The position numbers and the translations under genes are program-made. Below, one piece after another: positions 55,238 through 64,000 of a stretch of DNA of 64,000 nt. Numbering within the stretch: position 1 is the first letter of the stretch; each line of letters begins with the position of its first letter. The notes under the pieces are model-generated. The model saw nothing but the letters and a program-made list of their open reading frames with translations, was not told where the DNA came from and made no database searches. This DNA is from Armillaria gallica (lineage: Eukaryota > Basidiomycota > Agaricomycetes > Agaricales > Physalacriaceae), in the NCBI GenBank assembly GCA_037576215.1, contig JBANDB010000011.1, forward strand, positions 310,001 through 374,000. Reading direction: 5' to 3'.

Positions 55238-55800
55238 TTGGCCAGATTCATCCGAATCTCCGCGCCAGAGTTGCCGATCTCCATGCCGCCATCAATCTTC
55301 CTAGACCAGACAGGCCCTCAACGTGTGCACCTCACTCTCGACGTCATGAACCTAACCCTCTGAGTCTCTTCCAACTGCACTCGACCTCCTTCACCGGCTC
55401 CAGACGCTCCTCCCGACACCCTCGACGACCTCAAAAGGGAATCCCACTGTCGCGCCCATGTTTTGTGAGTTGGCCCATCCCAGTCCGAACCTCTATTCAG
55501 CCAAATGAACCAGAAATTCCGTGCCGAGGGCTTTATCATCGACACGCGTCCTCTGAAGCTGCATACGACGCTGAAGACCTAGGACCAAACACCCTCAGAC
55601 GTTTGATTATGATGCTATCCTGCGGCAGGCTGGTGTGTTGATATCTCGGCGTGCAGGAGAGAGCACGCGGAGCTCCCGACGGCTGTTTCGATGGGCTCGT
55701 ACAAGGCGCCGAGAGTTCATCTCTGCAAGATGGGAAGCCGGGATACGGACGGCGCCTATGTTAGCGTCACAGTCAAAGGAATCAGTCTAAGCTACTGCCT
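55180..55800 (+). pseudogene. Decayed AKAP7/ASCC1-like 2H phosphoesterase gene
   Basis: After a possible intron (GTGAGT...TTTCAG, 55,179-55,230) the plus strand reads LSIAFGQIHPNLRARVADLH then AAINLP. A frame change leads to RVHLTLDVMNLT, and later HCRAHVL-stop-VGPSQSEPLFSQ, MNQKFRAEGFIIDTRPLKLH, TTLKT. HLT (about 55,328) and HTT (about 55,562) are the paired H-x-T signatures of the 2H phosphoesterase fold as found in AKAP7/ASCC1-type proteins. FDYDAILRQ (55.6 kb) and VHLCKMGSRDTDGAYVSV (55.72-55.77 kb) fit the C-terminal LCEMGS region of that family. TGA at 55,361 and 55,451 (the latter where Trp is expected) plus the frameshift show it is dead. A second, diverged copy of the last piece (PPSFHLYQGDGAYVSPP) lies at 56.07-56.12 kb. 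Confidence 0.72.
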
Positions 55801-56259
55801 TCCCCTGCCCTCTTCTCTTTGGGGCAGTGCTCAGCGTTCCTTGCATTGTCTACCGTATCCTCTTTCCTTTCTCAGTACTGCTATTATACGGTGTCAAGCT
55901 CATACTCTTTCACCGGTGCAATTCAAATTACGCTGCACGACATTATCCGTATATTTCGACGCCCATGGAAGGACTAAGCGCCTTCGCCTCTTGAAGATGA
56001 TACCGTTCCGCGTGCTAGTATAAAAGAGCAATCATGCTCTTAGCTCCCATTGGCTGTTTCATACAGTGCCCCCGAGTTTTCATCTCTACCAAGGCGACGG
56101 AGCATATGTCAGCCCACCATTGTTCGAATCAGTCATTCTCGCCCTCCGATATATCCATACGAGCAGTCAGTCGTACTCTTGCCTATCAGATATCTCATCT
56201 GAGAATCAGATCTCCAGCATACTTCGTCGCTTCGAGTGTGCAAAGCCAGGATATTCCCG

Positions 56260-56378
56260 GTGCGGGAAATCACCAACCTGGTCCGTAACGAGCGAGTATG
56301 TATTGCAGAGCATCAAGGATACCCTGAAGTGGAACGTCGGCAGCACTATGTCCGTGTTGAGGTCCCAGAGAAATCCAG
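56260..56378 (+). other. Isolated coding-like exon, unidentified
   Basis: One open stretch reads VREITNLVRNERVCIAEHQG then YPEVERRQHYVRVEVPEKS and ends at a GTAGGC splice donor. The regular charged/hydrophobic pattern looks like real protein. Neighbouring exons were not identified and the family is not recognised. Confidence 0.35.
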
Positions 56379-56399
56379 GTAGGCCCGTCCTTTTCCTTC

Positions 56400-58150
56400 G
56401 ATGAGACTCGTGATTTGCCATCATCGCTCGAAGGTTGCAATGTTTCGCTTATGAAGAGACAGAAAGAAGGCGAGATCACGGCAAGGACTGTTGTCTGATT
56501 CGAAGTTTGCCGCCATGGTTGATGGGAACCTCAAGCTTCAACGGGAAGAACGGAAGGAGACGGAACTTTTCGAGGATAAATAGAAAGTTTCCGGAAGGAG
56601 TTGCTGGGAGTACAGACAAGTAGCCAAAATATATCGATGCAATACGGAGATGAAGATATTTTAACATTGGGCGTACGAAACAATATAAGTCATCACTCAC
56701 CGATGAAAGCTCACGTTCTGACCATCTTACTTGTAGAAGTGTGCCGAAATCAAACAGAAGTGGGCACCAAGTATCAGTCTACGAGAGGGTCCTCGCTGAA
56801 ACAAGAAAAAGTGGCTCTGGTGTCCCGCTAGGTTGACACGCCTTATACAGAATTACGTTCCCATCTGTTGGTTATAAATAAGAGGCATAGGACTCGTTGG
56901 TATATGCGTGTTTTTCTACGAGGATCCGTAGACATGGTATCTTAAAATGGAGATTATTGCACGGAATCTAGTACATCGTGATTCGTGAGTCCTCATGGTG
57001 GTTTGTTCTAAGTTCGGTCTGACAAATCGGAATAGATAGAGGATACTGATAATACTCATTTCGTAAAACTAAGTTTGGCGCTCTGTACACTCGGAGCCTG
57101 GAGAATTGCGTGTCAATTGTCCGGCCGCATCATCACCGAATCTTTCCGACCATCCTCGATGTGCATGGATGTCTTGTATGCTGAGTTTGTGTGCTCCGTC
57201 AAAAACTCTGGCACATACATCAGTATCCCTGGCGACTCTGCTCTCGCCTGCATTCCTCAGAATAGTCTCTGTCGCCTGAAAGTAGCACTCTGGGTCAAAG
57301 CCCTATGCGCGCGTCGCTTGTGGGCTAAGTGGCCAGTGCTAGGGCTATATTTCTTTAGTGAGTCTACGTCTATACTGATTCATGTCCAATATGAATAATT
57401 AATCTAATTATGCATAGGCTTGCATGAGCTGCTCTTTAACATTCCGAGGATTTGTATTACGTCTATTTTCAAAAAGATTCTCTGTATTCCAACTTTTTTT
57501 TTTGCTAAGTGGTGGGATTTTAAAAGAACCAGCTGTTTGCACAAACAGAGAGCAAGAACAATGGGGACATCCTGAGCTGGTGGTCGAAACAGATACCGTT
57601 CCATTGCGACACTCACCCCATCCGTTCTTGATGTACCACGATCGATGATTGGAAGATTACATCCGAAGGAATTTACGGTTCGAACCCGTGTCGTGCCAAT
57701 TAGTTGAGAGTACAATGACTTTTGTTCAAACGATAATGGGTCCTGGTTCCTCTTGCGCACCTATGAGTACCAACCTTCCCATCTGATGTCTAATATATTT
57801 GTCGCCAAGTTAGTATGTGCGACTGGTTTGTACGCGTATTACACTGCTACTAGCATACAGCACAAGCGGAGACTACTCAATCGCGTTTATCTGGTTCGAT
57901 GGTAGTATCACAGTAGACGGTTTAAAGTACGGAGACGGAGACCTAAGGTTCACCCCTAATTTACTCCTTGAGTGTCTCTTTGTCTTCTTCGAGCATTAAG
58001 GATACCGATTGTAGTGCGTAATTTCACCCCGGAATAACATCTGCTTTACGAGTCTCTGTCACCCGGCTATGGTATATGGGATAGACGATCCTTACCAACT
58101 AGGCTCGGTTCGAGTCCAACAAGTCGCATGCAAGGAATGACTGAGGAATG
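56400..58150. other. No supported gene
   Basis: Open frames at 57,075-57,398 and 57,817-57,999 (plus) show no motif or second copy. A T-loop-like GGTTCGAACCC at about 57,678 was checked and does not belong to a foldable tRNA. Confidence 0.35.
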
Positions 58151-58159
58151 GCTGTAGAT

Positions 58160-59300
58160 TTCAAAGACGGTTTCATTTTTGTTACATGAAAACCAAGAAA
58201 CCAAGAAACCAAGTTGTTATTGGATTTTGAACCGTATAAAAGTTCCAACAGTCATCTCCCTAACGAACCGACTCTTACCTTCCGTCACTTTGACTTGGAA
58301 CGGTACTAAATCTGGGTCAACAGCATTAAGGCAATATTCTACCAAAGAATGTACCTGTACTGCAAAGTTTATCCTGTATCGCGAATTGTTGAGTATCCCC
58401 GAGTGGCCGTTCTATTATTTGAAAAGAGACCGTTCTACCGTGATCCTTGTACTCGCAAGGACGAAAAATTTGGATGGGATGAACCATGAGGTGGAGTCTA
58501 TGGTCATCTCCTCGGAGAACGTTTCGGACCCAGGAGATAGAGAGTTGCCAAGGATCAATCGCACAGTCAACCTACAGATTGTTCAAACACTGAATACAAG
58601 TCGGGACAAGTATACACCGTGGCACTGCCTGACACCCAAGCCATGATCGTCCCCCAAATTTGAGTAACGTCTGAGACGCCTCCGCACTTATGCGAGAAAG
58701 TCAAAAGCCCAACATATGCACGGATAAGAATAGCGCCCAAAAACAGGTCAACCGCACCTACTCAGGCCAACATAACGTAACCACAGTTGGTATACAACAA
58801 AATCAACCGTTCCGAGCTAGATACAGTTCAAAGAATGTTGAAGCAAATGTAGGAAGATGTACATACCACATTCGATGGGTAGGAATTCGTGGCAATAACT
58901 GAAGAAAGGTTGAATGAGACGAGAATTGATGTTTGTACGGGCGGATATTCATGTTATACGTTCCGTGGTTTCTTGGCTTCCTATGAGAGTAAGAAAAGGC
59001 GGCGAAAAAAGAGCAAAGGCACTCATACAATCCGGTTGCGTCGCACGGTGTAGAGTAGGAGAATGAAGCAGGACTTCTCCAAAGGCTTGTATGTCGCCAC
59101 AGCACCCTCTTGAATGGAATTGAGGTCGTCGTCGCAGTCGGAGGTGGTGGTGGTGGTGGTAGCTGAATATCAAGAGGCGCGACGCGAATACCACCCATTT
59201 TCAGGCTCCGGGCTCCCGGACCCACTTTACCCATCCACGTGGGAGTCGTGCCTCAGCCGTACTTCTCCTTTCCGCCAGCGCCACGGTAAGAGGGCTACCG
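58160..59300 (-). pseudogene. Partner-family fragment, copy E
   Basis: The N-terminal block at 59.09-59.22 kb reads IRVAPLDIQLPPPPPPPTAT then TTSIPFKRVLW on the minus strand; the Pro run is encoded by an expanded GGT repeat at 59,141-59,163. Downstream, RKPRNHGTY-like and VLSPEN-like pieces are followed by PGSETFSEEMTIDSTSWFIP at 58.48-58.54 kb, the counterpart of GSEALSPNIAI in copies A and C. The order of blocks agrees with copy C, but the 3' half is missing. A three-fold AACCAAGA microsatellite occurs at 58,187-58,212. Confidence 0.5.
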
Positions 59301-62300
59301 TTGGAGCAATCCTTCCTACTAATCCAACAACTCCCTCATCTTTACTGAGGTGCTGGCATCATAAACTCTCGTACTTTCTTCCATTTGACCTCGATTTCAG
59401 GCCCCTCCTTCGCCGTTCTTTTATGATGGATATCGGCCCTATATTATGTTTTGCTGCCAAGCTTGCGCCCCAGGTCTAAATTGATACCCTTCCATGGTTT
59501 TTTCTGAGTGTCGCGGTTTACTTTACATTCAAACGTCGACGACGTAAACAGTGGTATATTAAGTAGCCAAGATAATACTGCATTGCGACATCATGGTCAG
59601 CCGTATATATCGACACAAAGACGAAACAGCTACATTAAGAAACAGCTTTCGAGAATGCGACGGAGCATGTGTGATTTACCCACCGGTGATAAGCCTTCAA
59701 AATCTGGCTTATGCACGACTCCCGCAAGATAAGAACATTGCTGCTACCTGACTATATTCGCGTCCTCATCGTGATCTGTTGCTCAGTAACCAATGATCAG
59801 TGCAAAAAAAAAGAGACACGTACCTTATGGGAACGCTCCTCGTCATCGTTAAAATATTGATGTTGCGACCACCCGCTGTGGATGAGATCAGAGGACGAGA
59901 GATCCTGATGTTGTTCCTTATGAGTAAAATGGTATCGTCGAGGTCACTGCAGTATGTTCACAACTAGAAAAGCCGGCTTCCATATGTCCCTGCTATATCG
60001 ATGCGTCGTACGCGATAGCTCCAGGATAGATAGGCACACTTGTACTCAGGCTCGTGTAATGGAGGGATGACAGTCGTTATCCTTTCTCGCCCAGAAAGAT
60101 AAGACAATAGAGATCGACGGCCGGTTCGCATTGACCAGAACAACAACGTAGAAGGAAGGACGATAGTTGGTGATAGAAGCATCGACGAGAGATGCAGTAA
60201 AGAGAAACAAACGCTTGCTGGATTACCGAAACAAAGACACGATGTTTTTCTCGGCCTTACAACGTCATGGAAGTGGGAAGCTCCCAATTTTGTGTGTCCA
60301 TTCGGCGAAGGTGCGTGGAATTGTCATCGGATGTGTCGCTGTATCATTGATCGTGGTGACGATATTGGGGCCTGAGAACCACGAATCGCACTCTGGGAGG
60401 CACAAAACGGCGTTGGAGGAAGGTTGTGGAGACGACGGCGCCATGATGGATGACTATGATGAACACAGACGAGCAGGTCCATCGCAGATACGGGATCGGC
60501 GAGTATAACTGAAAAATCATCAAAAGGAGTCGGTGAATTTTTGACGGTATTATTCATATTATGATACGTAGTTAACGGCTGTATTCTGACAAACATGAGC
60601 ATCAACTTATTGTGCTGTACATAACAAAGAAATGTCAAAATACTAACAAGTGCATATCTTAATGATGAGGTCAACATTCGAATAAAAACCTGTGAACGAC
60701 GTATTCGATGAGTGAAAAATCGTGCATTGTTTAGTCGGCGCACCTCTTGTTCCAACAACGAGTACGAAGAGTCTTCCTTCCAACTATCTGCCTCATAGCC
60801 TGCCTCCATTGAAAAGCCTCGAAAAGCCTCGATGTATGCGCCGCAACAAACATAAATGCGTCTCGACAGCCTTAAAAATGACGTCATACGTAGCCTCAGG
60901 AACGCTGACCACGTACTCGTGAGAGGATCTCGAAGGGAGCCCAGTCTGCCGTATTGCTGTAGTAGCCTTTAGACACCGAACTAGACCAAGAAAACAGCCA
61001 TACCATCGTTTCTTAGCTCTGACACATCGTAAAAGAGCGCATACTCAGCTTCAGCGCGTCTCAGGGCGAAGTCTTGGTGCCAAGCGCAGGCCAAGCCTAA
61101 GGGTCTCCCGCATGTACGGCATGGTCGAAGCAGCAGAAGCAGGAATTTCTTTTGGAATTTGAGGGAACTCGCCGTTCTCTGAGGTAAAGCAGAGAAGAGT
61201 CGGCGGTGGTACAGGAGCAAGAAGCCAATCGGACTCGGAAACGTAATTAGGTGCGCGATTCTACGCATTAAGTAATCCCGCCTTCTACTGTACTATGACG
61301 CTGTTCGCTCTACCTTACTCTTTTCATCGAATATAGCCTTCGTGATGGTTGTGACCCTTGCATTTCCCCATTGGAGGTCAGCAGCATTCTCTGTCGCAAT
61401 TTCAAAGTGTTGGAAGTGTCGTTAACATGAGGGACACCGGCAGCTACTGATAGCATTGGGGTCTTCAGGTCAGATGCTGATTCTCGCTCCCGGTCACAAT
61501 ATCAAAGAGGACTCATCGCTATCATTTGAACGTCCAAAGTTAGATTCCTCGCGTCGTTTTCTACGACAACACGAAGCTCACCCAAGTCTTACCGGGTCAG
61601 AAGCATTGCCTACCGCACAAATCTAGACGCAGGGCAATCAAATACTGGCTTGCGGGGAAGAAAAGCCAAGAGGACTTCGGTACATGGAGCCACACCAAGA
61701 ACACATCAGCAACCAAAAGCGAGTTGACTTGACCTGATCTTGACAAGAACCCATGGCACGGTTAGAGGATCCTACATTTTAAACAATGGGGGCGTGGTAT
61801 GTACGTCCTCATTGTATTCGATTGATCAGCACTGACAGCATGCGACTTGTGCACTGTAGCATGACCTGAAATTTTTTCAAAAGGTCCGTGTATCATATTC
61901 TCTGTCGCATGCTGCGTGAGCGGTCGCTCTATGATAAGGGAAAGTCAAATACCAATATCGGGGCCTCAGATGCCGTTCTCGTATAAAACGAACCATGATA
62001 ATTCTTTTTTCGATTTAAAACTGGCGCAATCTAGGTTATCCGTCTCTTTGTTCACAATCAAACATTTTCAATGTGACTTTACGCGACTCTCTATTTTGAC
62101 AGACTTCACATTCAAGATGTCGAGAAGCCTACGTCTTCACGCCAACTCTGCCAGACTATTCATGCGTAATGAACCATTGGGGGGAGGATATGCGTCACAA
62201 CGTAGAATTCAGCTTACGTCCGGTGTTGACAAGGTTTGGTACGTTAATCTTTGGAAAGGCTTATCCTTAGCCTGATAGGAATTTGACAGGTACAAATACG

Positions 62301-63170
62301 GCCGTCTAGACGTCTCGCGTGATGCAGGATACAAAGAAAAGCTCCGTTAGGATCAGATGAATCTACGTGCAATTTTGCCAAGTGAGTCTTGTGTAGCTGC
62401 TCGTCGTTCATATGATTCTAACACATGCCCACCTCCAAGCCTTTCTGAACAGGATCAGCTTTTCCAAGCCAGTCGATGATAGTGCACTCTACGCCTTGAC
62501 CGGATCCTCAACCGTAGATGTCTTGGCCAGTGTTCTAGGTCGTGGTGCCCGAGATACCCTCGTCATATACTTCCTTGCCTCGACGCAACCAACATACGGA
62601 GTTATGGTACTTTTTAGTCTAGCCTTCGATTTCAAGCGGGTTGCTGCTGCGCCGGCCATCTCGTTATATTGTGGCTTTCACTCTTGGCTCGGCTTTTGCC
62701 TGGCCGCGCGATGGAGAATATGCACTATTCAAAACAGTATATCGGAGCAGCAATTAATTCTTTGCAGAATTCTTACCTCTGTCCGTAATCGTTTCTGTCG
62801 TTGAATGGCTCAGGCATCCTACTGGAAGATACTCAAACAGAGGGATTCACCAAGCATCGCATAATTTTGCCTACGCAGGTGGCAGGGTTTCTATGTCGTG
62901 GAACTTGGAGTGAATATCAAACTGCATCGATTAATATTTGTCGGAACTTTGACATGGCCTTTTAAGGCAGCTTGGCTTTTAATCTTATCACAAAGATAAA
63001 AATGCATAACATAAGCCGGTCGTTGCCGAGATAATCTGACCGGATAAGATTATTATTGCCGCATTAGGATATTATCTGGTAGGATGCATAGATAATCATT
63101 GCTGACACATATATCGTGACATGTGACCATAAAATTTGAATAAATGCAACAAAATGAGCGACTAAAAAAA
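59300..63170. other. No confidently recognised gene
   Basis: Several open frames exist (for example minus 60,324-60,887, minus 60,981-61,268, plus 62,412-62,804) but none shows a known motif, splice support or a second copy. The 62.4-62.8 kb frame has hydrophobic stretches (FYFLASTQPTYGVMVLFSLA-like) and could be part of a membrane protein. The sequence becomes AT-rich after 62.9 kb. Confidence 0.3.
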
Positions 63171-63345
63171 ACCTTCCTAAAAGACTGAGAAATTGAGATA
63201 ACTAAAAGCATATTCATAAAATAGGATAAAGGGAAAGCTGGGAGAAAAGCGGTGAAAGCAGTATAAGCAAAACTCAGAAAACATTGTAAGAAAATACGAT
63301 CCCAGACGAAAGTCCCACATTCTTCTCGAAGTCTTCCGAACTCTC

Positions 63346-63732
63346 CTACACCATCTCCGCAGACTCAACAGCTACCATGCTTGTTCTAGTACTGGGAATT
63401 CCAGGCTTGTCTTCGCTGACATCTGCATCATACTGGCCATTGACAATCAAAACTCCCTCTTCTTCCCGAAGAGCTTTTAATCGGTTCTCCAGTTCGGCCT
63501 CAATAAAATTGACGCTCCTGCTGAGCTCAGCAAGTCGAAGAGAAAGCATCTCTGGGTTTATAGAGTGAGTACTTATTGGCTCCTCACTGGCAATAGATAG
63601 GATTTCAACGAGGTACATGTTGGCTCTGCAGATAGCTCGCAGGTGTCGCTGGCAATCTGCAGACTGTAGTTTGATTTGACGTGCCTTTTTGGTTGCATGC
63701 AGACACAAAATATCTTGGCCAAGCCACATCAT
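63346..63732 (-). CDS. Small coiled-coil protein (last exon), unidentified
   Basis: A 128-codon minus-strand frame reads MMWLGQDILCLHATKKARQI, ADCQRHLRAICRANMYLVEI, then a heptad-like helix LSLRLAELSRSVNFIEAELE NRLKALREEEG, which is a probable coiled coil, and an acidic tail. Upstream at 63.73-63.90 kb another frame encodes a Ser/Pro-rich piece (SSLSSIAAFLTQSTSTLSLQ then PAAPSTPSQKGSLSI) leading into MKDDVAWPRYFVSACNQKG, so the real protein may begin there and a short intron or frameshift joins the two. A TATA-like GTATATAGAA at about 63,940 could serve as promoter on the minus strand. No family was recognised. Confidence 0.5.
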   Translation of the reverse strand: MMWLGQDILCLHATKKARQIKLQSADCQRHLRAICRANMYLVEILSIASEEPISTHSINPEMLSLRLAELSRSVNFIEAELENRLKALREEEGVLIVNGQYDADVSEDKPGIPSTRTSMVAVESAEMV

Positions 63733-64000
63733 CCTTCATAATGATGGAAAGGGATCCTTTCTGCGAAGGGGTGGACGGCGCGGCAGGTTGGAGGCTGAGG
63801 GTGCTGGTTGACTGGGTGAGGAAGGCGGCGATGCTGGAGAGCGATGAGGGGATGCTGTTGCCACTGCAGTGAGAGAATGGCTGGTGGATGCAGGACTGCT
63901 AGGGGCTTGAATGTACGTGCTAACGACCCTTGTCTCTGAGTATATAGAATTAAAGGAAGGATATTTAAATTCAGTTCTAGATAAAAATACAAAGATTAGA

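Noticed and set aside
57620..57705. Possible tRNA: GGTTCGAACCC with neighbouring CACGA/TCGTG arms
   Set aside because: The potential acceptor arms are only about 59 nt apart, there is no D-arm or anticodon stem on either strand, and the T-loop word is a palindrome-like sequence that occurs by chance.
58060..58130. Second tRNA-like spot with GGTTCGAGTCC
   Set aside because: No matching acceptor or anticodon stem could be folded.
60324..60887. 187-codon minus-strand open frame
   Set aside because: No domain, no second copy and no codon pattern distinguishing it from chance were seen; left as unassigned sequence.
61270..61310. Fourth member of the CTGTACTATTTCG MITE family at TACTGTACTATGACG
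   Set aside because: Only the first 10 bases match and no inverted partner end lies within 1 kb.

Overview
The window looks like a nuclear contig from a basidiomycete fungus, most likely a mushroom-forming Agaricomycete. The evidence is chromodomain-bearing Ty3/gypsy pol genes, very short introns (about 45-65 nt), a DUF6534-type multi-pass membrane protein gene of the kind expanded in Agaricomycetes, and several HET (heterokaryon-incompatibility) genes with their conserved motifs. No rRNA, tRNA, CRISPR or bacterial-type operon was found. Almost everything is repeated, decayed or transposon-derived; nothing here reads as a housekeeping region.

Layout. 1-9.2 kb: two decayed Ty3/gypsy elements (pol remnant plus 3' LTR at 1-2495; second pol remnant at about 6.1-8.2 kb with an extra downstream ORF) flanking two unidentified, AT-rich host-like or element-carried genes (2.6-3.3 and 4.8-5.6 kb). 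10.1-26.1 kb: first copy of a segmental duplication carrying, in order, a DUF6534-type gene (minus), an unidentified multi-exon gene here called the partner family (minus), and a HET gene (plus). It is split by a 5.9 kb interval holding two MITEs and decayed fragments. 26.8-29.2 kb: a further partner-family copy. 30.05-32.6 kb: a MITE and the only HET gene with an uninterrupted core (minus). 33-36.5 kb: decayed minus-strand genes, with a partial second copy at 38.6-39.8 kb behind a truncated HET gene (37.1-38.3 kb). 39.8-41 kb: another partner copy. 41.7-51.6 kb: second copy of the segmental duplication, contiguous, with a solo LTR inserted in it and a HET gene at 49.7-51.5 kb. 53.6-59.3 kb: two more partner-family fragments around a decayed AKAP7/2H-phosphoesterase-like gene. 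59.5-63.2 kb: little recognisable. 63.3-63.8 kb: a small coiled-coil protein gene (minus).

How the parts may work together. The strongest biological theme is an expanding and decaying array of HET genes, each lying next to a member of one unidentified multi-copy gene family. At 49.6-49.7 kb a partner-family gene and a HET gene appear to be transcribed divergently, with their start codons only about 60 bp apart. The HET genes carry an N-terminal module built from repeated exon units separated by nearly identical 49-nt introns. HET genes act in fungal allorecognition and cell death, and such loci are often physically paired and birth-and-death evolving, so this arrangement is a candidate for an undescribed non-self-recognition locus. 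The function of the partner family is not known. Mobile-element decay here is dominated by CGA to TGA changes, pointing to CpG-directed C-to-T mutation.
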